A program made the translations under genes and the position numbers. Source: Paenibacillus sp. MAHUQ-63 (GTDB lineage Bacteria > Bacillota > Bacilli > Paenibacillales > NBRC-103111). Taken from it: a stretch of 64,000 bases of DNA. Positions 44,550 to 52,692 of the stretch are shown in pieces. The stretch is taken from NCBI RefSeq assembly GCF_028765165.1, contig NZ_JARADB010000001.1, positions 1,860,001 to 1,924,000 of the forward strand. Direction: 5' to 3'. Under the pieces are notes generated by a model. The model searched no databases. It was given only the letters and a program-made list of their open reading frames with translations, and had not been told where the DNA came from. The number at the start of each line of letters is the position of its first letter. Within the stretch, counting starts at the first letter, position 1.

Positions 44550-45502
44550 TTTTTGCTCCCTTCGGTCTCGTAGAACACCCAATAGCGGGACGAGGCAAAG
44601 ATTAGCGCCGTAGCGATACCGATAATGACCAGCAGGATCCAGGCGAGCGCAGAGGCATAACCCATGTCATACCGGGAGAAAGCCCGATCGTACAAGTACA
44701 AAGCGTACATATAGGTTGAATTGATCGGCCCGCCCTTCGTGATGACGAAGGCTTGCGTGAACATCTGGAAAGAGCCGATCGTCTGCAGCACCAGATTAAA
44801 CAGCAGTACGGGGGAAAGCATAGGCAGCGTAATCGCAAAAAACTGTCTCACCTTGGAAGCGCCGTCAACGGAGGACGCTTCATACAGATCTGCCGGGATT
44901 TGTTTCAAACCCGCTAGGAAGATGACCATAGATGAGCCGAACTGCCAAGCAACAAGCACAACCAACGTACCCAGCGCGGTACTTGGACTGCTGATCCAAC
45001 TTACACCTTGGATGCCGAACAGCCCCAAAATTTTGTTAATGATCCCGTCGATGCCGAATATGTTCTTCCATAATACGGCCACGGCAATGGAGCTGCCGAT
45101 CAGGGAAGGCAAGTAAATCAACGTTCGATAGAACGAGATGCCCTTAATATTTTTATTGAGCAGCATCGCGACCATGAGGGCGCTAAACAGCTTGATCGGA
45201 ACAGAGAAAACGACGAAGAGCAGGGTCACCTTCAACGATTGGCGAAATACGTCGTCATCCACAAAAATGCGTTCATAGTTTCGTATGCCTACCCATTCCG
45301 GAACATCCAGCAGCGTAAACTTCGTGAAGGAATAATAAAGCGATTGCAGCATCGGCCACATCGTTAACAGCAGGAGTCCGAGCAGCCACGGGGAGATGAA
45401 TAAATAGCCTGCAATCGGCGACTCCCATCGGCCCTTCAGTGAAAAAGCGGAAGTACGCTTGCGAACCTGCTTATGGGATAGGGTCGTTGTCTTTGTATTC
45501 AT
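44546..45502 (-). CDS. CUT1 sugar ABC permease, MalF type, locus 2
   Basis: About 318 residues: basic N-end, six helices (first GYLFISPWLLGLLLLTMWPMLQSLYY), EAA loop EASSVDGASKVRQFFAITLPMLSP. The frame opens at 45589; ATG at 45502 follows GAGGTGGGC and is preferred, with ATG 45520 an alternative. First gene of the locus 2 operon. The upstream region has a TATACT -10-like box near 45545 but no good -35, fitting activation by YesN. Confidence 0.92.
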   Translation of the reverse strand: MNTKTTTLSHKQVRKRTSAFSLKGRWESPIAGYLFISPWLLGLLLLTMWPMLQSLYYSFTKFTLLDVPEWVGIRNYERIFVDDDVFRQSLKVTLLFVVFSVPIKLFSALMVAMLLNKNIKGISFYRTLIYLPSLIGSSIAVAVLWKNIFGIDGIINKILGLFGIQGVSWISSPSTALGTLVVLVAWQFGSSMVIFLAGLKQIPADLYEASSVDGASKVRQFFAITLPMLSPVLLFNLVLQTIGSFQMFTQAFVITKGGPINSTYMYALYLYDRAFSRYDMGYASALAWILLVIIGIATALIFASSRYWVFYETEGSKK

Positions 45503-45620
45503 CGTACCGGCCCACCTCATTTCATTGATGTTGTTTCTAGTGTAAGTATAATAGGGGCGGGTCTGTTCTAAAATGAGACGAATGAACACATCTATTCATA
45601 GATTTGAACACAGTAATAGG

Positions 45621-45648
45621 AAAAGACCCGGACTGTGGTGTCCGAGTC
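45621..45648 (-). terminator. Terminator behind the broken chemotaxis gene
   Basis: On the minus strand GACTCGGAC-ACCACA-GTCCGGGTC forms a 9-bp stem, followed by CTTTTCC. It insulates the permease operon from what lies upstream. Confidence 0.7.
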
Positions 45649-45671
45649 TTCTATATGCCGCACGCGGCCGC

Positions 45672-46137
45672 TTAAGTCAACTTATGTACACGCGCAGTCA
45701 ATTCCTCTGTCATTTGCCCGAGCGTCATTACTTCCTGCTGAATTTGGGCTGTTGTTTCAACTTGTTCATTGGCTCTCTTCAGCACGTCTGACGTACCGTC
45801 CGAGAAGCCCTTCGCCACCTCGAGGGCCATCTCGTTCGTCGCGCTGATTTGCTCGGCATTCGCCGAAATATGCTCCGTCCACTTCGCCAGCGTATCCTTA
45901 GCCGTCGCCTGCGCCTCCCCCAAGGAAATCCCTGACTCCTTAACCTCTATATCCCAATTGTGGGAAAATGGCTACGGCTGTCTCCGTTACGTGTTGCAGT
46001 TCTTCCTTATTTCCCTCCATTTGATGATTTGCAGAAACATAAGTATGATACCCTGACAGCGAGGCGCACAAGATAATGCTTATTGCCAACGACAACAGGA
46101 GTCTGAAGCTTAGCGTGTTGAACTTGTTCCAATCCAT
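45672..46137 (-). pseudogene. Methyl-accepting chemotaxis protein, frameshifted and internally deleted
   Basis: A 65-codon frame (46137-45940) gives an N-terminal membrane helix (FRLLLSLAISIILCASLSGY) and the opening of a single-Cache domain (LQHVTETAVAIF). In the next frame the sequence continues as FSHNWDIEVKESGISLGEAQATAKDTLAKW, so a frameshift lies near 45960-45975. After that the text jumps to the far C-terminal tail of a receptor (TEHISANAEQISATNEMALEVAKG...EELTARVHKL), lacking most of Cache, the second helix, HAMP and the signalling tip. About 155 residues remain of an expected 400 to 560. Confidence 0.75.
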
Positions 46138-46164
46138 AACCGTTCCCCCTTTGCTCGATCTGAC

Positions 46165-47706
46165 CTATTGGTTTAGCCGTTTATAGCCAGCCTCCGATTT
46201 CTCTACGATTCGGATTGGATCGCCGACAATCTTGACAGTTTCTACCGGCATTTGGGAGATACTCAACAGCTTGTTCGGCAGAAGCAGCGCATTATCTTTC
46301 AATACCACCCGGGAACAGGCCTGCAGCTTGTAAATCGGATTTCGGGCCGGACTGGTACCGACAACCTCGTTTCCTTGGATAACCAAATCCTGGGCTCCTT
46401 GTGCATCCACCACTGTGGTGCCATCCAAATAGAAAAAATTTTGCTTAATAGCTATACGGCTAACGGCTATATGATCGGCAGCTGGCATCTCCTCTCTCCT
46501 CTGTTCTATGAAAACAACAGGGTCGCCGCACTTGATAAAATAGTTCTCGTCAATCGTCACCTCGCCCCCCTCACTCGGAGAGGCCATTCCGCTATCTGCA
46601 CCGTTGTCGATCAGAATGCCGCTAAGCGGCATTCTGTGGAACGCATTAGAACGAATGACGGTCTTGCCTCCAGCAGCTATACGAACCCCTCGCATCGCAA
46701 CACTCGCGAAGCGGTTCCCTATGATTTCAACGCACGGGTTTCCCCGCATGCCATACACTTGCACGGCATCGCCATGCGAACCGCTAAAGTTGTTATGATA
46801 AATACCAAGCTTGCCTGTGCAATGAATCATCCGAACAAAAGCGGAGAATGCCGCCGCCGTGCGCCCTGTACCCTCCCTTGGGGCAAAATGCAGGTGCTGC
46901 AGGGTCAAGTTATCCGAATATTGGGCGGTCAAGCCGTATCCTGGTGCATAGCCATAGTGCACTTGATCGAACACAATATTCTTGCTGCGGACGACTATCG
47001 TCCCCGCCTGATCCCTGCTGTCCTCCCACATCAGATAGATGTGTCCAGGCATAGCTTCATGCCGCCGGTTATAATGGAGTCTGACCTTGTAAGACTCCAG
47101 CTCCTCCGCGTGAGAGGCCTCCGTTACCGGATTCCCCGTTCGCCAAGTGCGGCCTGTGTGCGGATCGGTTACTTGGGCAGGACCTGATGAGGACCTCCAG
47201 CCTTGGCCCATCCAAACCAATTGATTACCTTCGATGGCATACCAGGAATCCGGATGAATCGCATAATCAACGGCCGTCTCATGAACCGCTTCAACGATCA
47301 TTTCCGATACGGTTGGCCGCTCATAATCGATCGATACCCGCTTGATTTCGATATCCTGGCTTTCGTCAACGACAATCGGGACCATCTTCCCATGATAAAC
47401 AAATAAGGCCCCGTTACCTTCTATCGTGATGTTCGACATCCCTTTGATATGCATTCCGATGCGTTTCGTATGATCCCGAATATCCAGCATAGAAGCCGTG
47501 CCGGATATACAGTATTGTTCCTTGGTTGCATATGTATCATAAAAATCATACCTGCCGCTCTCGAATTCGATAATGACCTTATGATCGATTCCTCCTGCTA
47601 TGGTTAATATCGCTCCTATTGCCTCGCAAGCGTCTTCGCCTGTATCGGGCTTCATACCGTACTGAGATACTCGCAGTATAGTCGTATCGCCGGCTGTCTC
47701 CTCCAT
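46165..47706 (-). CDS. Right-handed beta-helix protein, GH110 alpha-1,3-galactosidase-like
   Basis: 513 residues with parallel beta-helix repeats (Asn/Gly-rich turns such as SNITIEGNGALFVYHG, NIVFDQVHYGYAPGYGL, NCF-type NRFASVAMRGVRIAAGG). The N-terminal block YATKEQYCISGTASMLDIRDHTKRIGMHI, the FVYHGKMVPIVVDES turn and SIDYERPTVSEMIVEAV follow the order seen in GH110 enzymes, which release alpha-1,3-linked galactose. There is no signal peptide, so it would act in the cytoplasm on imported sugar. AAAGGGG precedes the ATG. It lies 74 nt after a binding-protein gene and likely shares its transcript. Assignment to GH110 is by remembered motif order. Confidence 0.65.
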   Translation of the reverse strand: MEETAGDTTILRVSQYGMKPDTGEDACEAIGAILTIAGGIDHKVIIEFESGRYDFYDTYATKEQYCISGTASMLDIRDHTKRIGMHIKGMSNITIEGNGALFVYHGKMVPIVVDESQDIEIKRVSIDYERPTVSEMIVEAVHETAVDYAIHPDSWYAIEGNQLVWMGQGWRSSSGPAQVTDPHTGRTWRTGNPVTEASHAEELESYKVRLHYNRRHEAMPGHIYLMWEDSRDQAGTIVVRSKNIVFDQVHYGYAPGYGLTAQYSDNLTLQHLHFAPREGTGRTAAAFSAFVRMIHCTGKLGIYHNNFSGSHGDAVQVYGMRGNPCVEIIGNRFASVAMRGVRIAAGGKTVIRSNAFHRMPLSGILIDNGADSGMASPSEGGEVTIDENYFIKCGDPVVFIEQRREEMPAADHIAVSRIAIKQNFFYLDGTTVVDAQGAQDLVIQGNEVVGTSPARNPIYKLQACSRVVLKDNALLLPNKLLSISQMPVETVKIVGDPIRIVEKSEAGYKRLNQ

Positions 47707-47780
47707 GGTATTCCCCTTTCCTTATCCCCCATCATTCTTATCCTAACGACGGGCCTTTCTCCATTTGCATTGGGTTGGTA

Positions 47781-49109
47781 TTATTTAAATCCGGGAATTT
47801 GGGCTGTTTTCCCATTCCTCACATAGGCCTCGCTATATGTCTGCACGAATTGATCCGCAGTCATCCGCCCTGCCATCAGCTCTGTATAGGCCGCGACCAA
47901 TTCCTCATAGGGTATCGGCACTACATACACGTCGTCACCATGATTGGCGGTGTTTCCAGCGCGGATGACAGCTTGAACATCCAGCAAGGCCGATGACAGA
48001 TGGGCCGACACGTCAACATCCCTGAACGCGCTAATGCCCGGGGACTTCTCTAAATAGGCCTTCACCTGCTCTTTCTCCGACAAATACCGCAGCAAATCTT
48101 TGGCCGCTTCCGCATGCCGGCTATTCTTGGCAATATACATCTGCGAAGCGCCGCTTAGCGCCATTCTCGCCGTGCCGTCCTTGTTCGGAAGGGGGAAGAA
48201 GCCGATGGAGACGTCCGCCCTCACCTTCGAGACCTCGGAATCGAAGAAAACCCCTTGGATGACCATCGCAGCTTTACCGGTTGCCAGAGCTTGCTTCTGG
48301 TGATCGTATGTTGCCGTTAGATTTCGATTCAGGTAGCCTCGCTTCACCCATTCCTCAACCTGCTTGTACTGGTAGTTGAAAGCGGGAATATCCTTCCATT
48401 GCGTCAGGTTGTGATTTAGTTGATCCCACAGCGCCGGATCCATGCCGCCCACCGCTCCGATAACCGCATTTCTATGCTGCAGCAGGGTCCATCCTTCTTG
48501 GGCAGCAAAAAACAGCGGCGTTATCCCTCTTGCTTGAATGACAGCCAGATTCTTATTGAAATCATCCATTGTCTTAGGAACGGACAGCCCCAGTTCGTTG
48601 AAAATCTGCTTATTATAGAACACCCCCCATGCGCCTAAGCCCATCGGACCCGGGAACGCATAGATATGGCCGTCCTTATACTTCAGTATTTGCAATGCGG
48701 ACTCATGCAGCCTGGACTCAAATTCTTCGCCACGAATTTCTAATAATTGATTCGGTACATCGTACTTCTGATACTCACCCAAGAAAATGTCCACCTGACC
48801 GTCTTCAGCCAGCTTCGCTTTCACCACATTGTCGTATTGATCATCTTGAATGGATTGGATATGGACTACGTGACCCGTTATCTTCTCCCAGTTCGCTATC
48901 AGATCTACAATACCGCCGTAGTTTAAATGGCTTGCCGTAGAAAAATAGCGGATGGTGAAGGGCTCATTCTCTCCTCGGTTGGCAGGCTCTCGCTGAGCCT
49001 TGTCCCCTTCCCTCCCACCCAATTCAGGAGGACCGGCGCTTCGTTCGCATGCGAGTAAACCTGCCACTATACAGACTGCTGCTGCTGTTAACATCCACTT
49101 CTTCAACAA
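47781..49109 (-). CDS. CUT1 sugar-binding lipoprotein without adjacent permeases, locus 3
   Basis: About 442 residues, solute-binding protein family 1. MLKKWMLTAAAVCIVAGLLAC is a short signal peptide with lipobox LLAC. Fold marks include TIRYFSTASHLNYGGIVDLIANWEK and FFPLPNKDGTARMALSGASQMYIAKNS. The frame opens 20 codons earlier; GGAGGAGGG and the signal sequence support the TTG at 49109. No permease follows: the next genes are the GH110-like protein and a pseudogene. It may use the locus 2 permeases or serve the divergent YesM kinase as ligand carrier. Confidence 0.9.
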   Translation of the reverse strand: MLKKWMLTAAAVCIVAGLLACERSAGPPELGGREGDKAQREPANRGENEPFTIRYFSTASHLNYGGIVDLIANWEKITGHVVHIQSIQDDQYDNVVKAKLAEDGQVDIFLGEYQKYDVPNQLLEIRGEEFESRLHESALQILKYKDGHIYAFPGPMGLGAWGVFYNKQIFNELGLSVPKTMDDFNKNLAVIQARGITPLFFAAQEGWTLLQHRNAVIGAVGGMDPALWDQLNHNLTQWKDIPAFNYQYKQVEEWVKRGYLNRNLTATYDHQKQALATGKAAMVIQGVFFDSEVSKVRADVSIGFFPLPNKDGTARMALSGASQMYIAKNSRHAEAAKDLLRYLSEKEQVKAYLEKSPGISAFRDVDVSAHLSSALLDVQAVIRAGNTANHGDDVYVVPIPYEELVAAYTELMAGRMTADQFVQTYSEAYVRNGKTAQIPGFK

Positions 49110-49211
49110 TTTCTCATTCTCCCTCCTCCAAGATGTGAAGGAAAAGTTAATGTGGTTAAATTTCTTCATCTCAAGTATAGGCGGTGTTTATTCGCACATA
49201 AATACACAAAA

Positions 49212-49260
49212 TTGACTTAAACGTTTATACAATTTTTACTGATCTTTTAATCGCTTACAA
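49212..49260. promoter_or_regulatory. Divergent control region of locus 3
   Basis: Rightward: TTGACT (49212-49217) and TTTACT (49235-49240), 17 bp apart, with the palindrome TAAACGTTTA (49218-49227) in the spacer. A cre-like sequence TTGTAAGCGATTAAA (rc of 49246-49260) has one deviation from WTGNAANCGNWNNCW. Leftward, TTTATG and TATACT, 17 bp apart, near 49170-49200 could drive the binding-protein gene. Confidence 0.5.
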
Positions 49261-49305
49261 TTGCGGATATACTATCACTATTCCAGATTAAACTCGGAGC
49301 TGTAC

Positions 49306-51123
49306 ATGATGTTCAATAAATTCGGCTTTCAAGGTAAGATCCTTCTCATCTTCATCGTCATTTTTGCTAGTTTAGTCACTTTTTTTGCCGTTTATTTATA
49401 CGTTTATATGAAAAGTTCCCTGATTCGCACCAATCAAACGAATCTTGCCCCTGTTGTTCATAAAATATCTGATCAGATCGATATGCTTTACCAGCAGTTG
49501 GGCAATGCAGCTATCAATTACACGAACAATCAGGAAAACCTCGCGCTGATGGTCGATTTGTATCACGAAGCCGATGAAAGCGCTGCAGCCCCTTTGGTTT
49601 ACAAAACAAAGCTGGCCAAAAATTTGAACGCCATCTACTCTGTAGTCAGCCAGTTATACAAAATCGTTATTTTTATTCCGGAGAAGGATGTCTTCTTCAC
49701 TTATATTCGGGATGAACCGCTTGTACCGACTATTCCGGAACGATATGCCCATCCAGTTCAAGCTGTCAGCCAGCGATTCACACGCATTCCGCCTCATCCC
49801 GATGACTGGTCAACCTCACCTCAAACCGTCATTTCCGTTGTTAGTAAATTCAGTACGCCTTATTACAAAGATTTCGGCATGATTGAGCTTCAGCTTCCTT
49901 ATCAAGCACTCGAACAGATAGGCCTCATGGAGCACAACAGCACCGGGAAAAAGGTGCTCATTTTCGATGATAAGGGCTCTCTGCTCTTTCCTTATTATGG
50001 GGAAGCGGACGGACTTCAAAGGGACATGGCGCTTCGGCTGATCGAAGCCATCCGAGACCATGGGGAGGGCTCGGGCGAAATTACTTTGGATAAGCAGTCG
50101 TTTCTGTTCAGCTCCTTCCGCTCAGCCAGCGCCGGGTGGACGACGGTTATCACCGATGACGAAACAATACTCCGTCAGACGGTCCGCGATTATGGCGTTA
50201 TCATTACGTTATCGAGCTCCCTTTTATTGGCGGCAATCCTCGCCTTGTATTATATTCTCATACAGAGATTGACAAGGCCGCTTAAAGAGCTTACTCGAAA
50301 GGTAAGAGCCATCAGTCTGGACAATCTCTCCATGACGGTGACAACTGCGGAACCAAACGAATTTAAGCTGCTTCATCAATCGTTCAGCGACATGGTCGAT
50401 AAGATCCGGGAATCGATTAATAACGAATATGAATCGCGAATCAGGGAAACAGAGGCGCACTCGTCCGCGCTGCAAGCGCAGATTAATCCTCACTTCATTT
50501 ACAATACGCTTAGTGTAATCACCGCTCACTGTGAAGACAGCGATGCCGGAGTCGCGGCGGAGATGTGCGTTCGGCTGGCCGGAATGATGCGATATACCGC
50601 CTCTATGGTATCCAAAGATGTGCCCCTGCCCGAGGAAATCGGACATTCAGTCGATTACTTGGAGCTGATGAAGCTGCAGTATGATGATAGTCTAGCGTAT
50701 GACATTCACCTGCCCGAAGCATTGAAGCACCTTCGAATTCCCAAGCTCACGCTCCAGCCCTTCGTGGAGAATTGCATCGATCATGGCTTCGAACATGTAC
50801 TGCCGCCATGGCGCATCCGAATTTGGGGCAGCTTCGCCAGTCATGACCACTGGGAAATCACGATCGAAGACAACGGTTCCGGCTTCAAGCCGAATCAATT
50901 GGCCGAAATCAACCGACAGTTAAGCGCATACCGCGATAATTTCGAGAAAGGCAAGCTGCTGGCCAATTTGCAGATCGGCGGATTAGGCATTTTAAATACA
51001 TATGCAAGATTGCTTATTCATTTCGGTAACCGTTTTTATTTGCGGATTACGAATTTGGAGGAACGAGGTTGCAAGATTCATATGGGTGTCCAGGGACCAC
51101 TTGAGGAGGAACAGCATGATTAG
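49306..51123 (+). CDS. YesM-type sensor histidine kinase, locus 3
   Basis: About 605 residues. First membrane helix ILLIFIVIFASLVTFFAVYLYVYM, a large outer sensor, second helix VIITLSSSLLLAAILALYYILI, HAMP, ALQAQINPHFIYNTLSVITAHC with the phospho-acceptor His, and ATPase motifs VENCIDHGF, EDNGSGFKP and GGLGILNTYARLLIHFG. The frame opens at 49261, but GGAG 6 nt before the ATG at 49306 is the likely start. Divergent from the binding protein and GH110-like genes, which it probably controls with the regulator that follows. Confidence 0.93.
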   Translation: MMFNKFGFQGKILLIFIVIFASLVTFFAVYLYVYMKSSLIRTNQTNLAPVVHKISDQIDMLYQQLGNAAINYTNNQENLALMVDLYHEADESAAAPLVYKTKLAKNLNAIYSVVSQLYKIVIFIPEKDVFFTYIRDEPLVPTIPERYAHPVQAVSQRFTRIPPHPDDWSTSPQTVISVVSKFSTPYYKDFGMIELQLPYQALEQIGLMEHNSTGKKVLIFDDKGSLLFPYYGEADGLQRDMALRLIEAIRDHGEGSGEITLDKQSFLFSSFRSASAGWTTVITDDETILRQTVRDYGVIITLSSSLLLAAILALYYILIQRLTRPLKELTRKVRAISLDNLSMTVTTAEPNEFKLLHQSFSDMVDKIRESINNEYESRIRETEAHSSALQAQINPHFIYNTLSVITAHCEDSDAGVAAEMCVRLAGMMRYTASMVSKDVPLPEEIGHSVDYLELMKLQYDDSLAYDIHLPEALKHLRIPKLTLQPFVENCIDHGFEHVLPPWRIRIWGSFASHDHWEITIEDNGSGFKPNQLAEINRQLSAYRDNFEKGKLLANLQIGGLGILNTYARLLIHFGNRFYLRITNLEERGCKIHMGVQGPLEEEQHD

Positions 51124-52651
51124 TGTGGTAGTGGTGGAAGATAAACACCCGATATTGCGCAGTATTGTAAGAAAAATCGAGAATTACAGTCCGAAATTGA
51201 AAGTGGCCGGCACCTTCACAGATGGCAGGTCCGCGCTCCAAGCCATCCTTGAACTTAAGCCGCACCTTGTGTTTACCGATATTCGGATGCCCGGCATGGA
51301 TGGGCTGCAATTAATCGCAGAAGCCAAAGAACATGTGCCTGAGACGATGTTCATCATTATAAGCGGGTATGAAGAGTTTAATTATGCGCGGCAAGCTATC
51401 CAGCTCGGTGTATCGGAATATTTGCTGAAGCCTGTTACAGATTCTTCGATTAACAGTATATTGAGCAGAACTGTACCAGGAATCATCAGACACGCACAGG
51501 AGAAAGAACACCGCATCATTGCTATGGCGATCAAACGCCCGAATACCGCTTGGCCATCGGAATATGAACATTTGGGCTACGAAAGTTATATCGTCATGCT
51601 GGTGTGTGCCGGCTCATTCTCGAAGTTATTCATTGATGTCGCTTGCCCTTTGCACGATGTATGGATTCGCCATGATCTGGCGGACCTGCTGTCGGCCAAG
51701 TTCCCCGAGCTTCCATCCTATTGGATATTGGAAGGCGAGTCGATGAACGAAGCGGTTATCGTCTTCGGCTTAACGAGCGGACAAGAGATCGAATTCCAGG
51801 CTGTGGCTGCTGGCATTATTGAACAGTTAGACGATTCAGATACTCCTGCTACGGTCACTATCAGTCGCAAAATTTCTGCTTTGTCCCAATTGAAGCTCGA
51901 ATACCAAACCACGAGAATCGCCCTGCGGAAGCAGTTGATGTTCGGTCAATCGAGCATCGTCTTCGCGAAGGACAACCGGTGGCATACACCTCCCGGTCCG
52001 CAGCGCAATCCCGTCTACGATGAGCAGAAGCTCGCTTGCCTTTTCATACAAAAGAAGAAAAAAGCTTTTTTCACCGAACTGGCTACTATGCTGCAGAGCT
52101 GGGAAGAGAGCGGGATGACGCAAAACGCAATCGAGGATTATTTATATAAAATTACACACTTATGCAACAAAGCAATCATAGGCAAGCCCTACCCCGATAG
52201 CGATCTTCGGCTTGAGCTGGATGAGATCATATCGATATCCATGGACTATCCTTCGCTGCTGCGAAATTTATCCTTTCTGTTTGAGAACCTGTTCCTCTAT
52301 ATCGAGAATGACGAGCTGAACCCGAAGGTTGTGAAAGACATCATGATCCAGGTCGATGCTTACTTGCAGCAGCATATCGCCGATGAGATTTCGATCAACG
52401 ACATTGCGGACCGCATGAGCTTGAACATCTCGTACTTGAGCAGGGAATTCAAGAAATATAAAGGGGTGGCGCCTATCGAGTACCTTACGCGGCTCAGGAT
52501 TACCAAAGCCAAGCAACTGCTCGATCATGAACCCCACATGAAGTTCAAGGATATTGCCGCTAGGGTCGGTTATAGCAACCAGTATTACTTCAGCCGGGTG
52601 TTTAAATTCATTACTGGTTTAACGCCTACGGAGTATAAGAATTCGTTATGA
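51116..52651 (+). CDS. YesN-type response regulator, locus 3
   Basis: About 511 residues. Receiver with VVVVEDKHPILRSI, phospho-acceptor in LVFTDIRMPGMDGLQL and LLKPVTDSSIN; a middle region of no named fold; AraC HTH at the end (ISINDIADRMSLNISYLSREFKKYKGVAPIEYLTRLRI, IAARVGYSNQYYFSRVFKFITGLTPTEY). ATG at 51116 follows GAGGAGGAACAGC and overlaps the kinase stop by 8 nt. The longer open frame to 51002 is kinase sequence in another frame. Confidence 0.93.
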   Translation: MISVVVVEDKHPILRSIVRKIENYSPKLKVAGTFTDGRSALQAILELKPHLVFTDIRMPGMDGLQLIAEAKEHVPETMFIIISGYEEFNYARQAIQLGVSEYLLKPVTDSSINSILSRTVPGIIRHAQEKEHRIIAMAIKRPNTAWPSEYEHLGYESYIVMLVCAGSFSKLFIDVACPLHDVWIRHDLADLLSAKFPELPSYWILEGESMNEAVIVFGLTSGQEIEFQAVAAGIIEQLDDSDTPATVTISRKISALSQLKLEYQTTRIALRKQLMFGQSSIVFAKDNRWHTPPGPQRNPVYDEQKLACLFIQKKKKAFFTELATMLQSWEESGMTQNAIEDYLYKITHLCNKAIIGKPYPDSDLRLELDEIISISMDYPSLLRNLSFLFENLFLYIENDELNPKVVKDIMIQVDAYLQQHIADEISINDIADRMSLNISYLSREFKKYKGVAPIEYLTRLRITKAKQLLDHEPHMKFKDIAARVGYSNQYYFSRVFKFITGLTPTEYKNSL

Positions 52652-52690
52652 AAAAAGGACCCGATGCTGATATCGCATCGGGTCCTTCCC
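52651..52690. terminator. Bidirectional terminator between yesN (locus 3) and glmS
   Basis: GGACCCGATGC (52657-52667) and GCATCGGGTCC (52675-52685) form a perfect 11-bp stem. Six A stand on the left and a T-rich tract on the right, so it can serve both converging genes. Confidence 0.9.
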
Positions 52691-52692
52691 TT

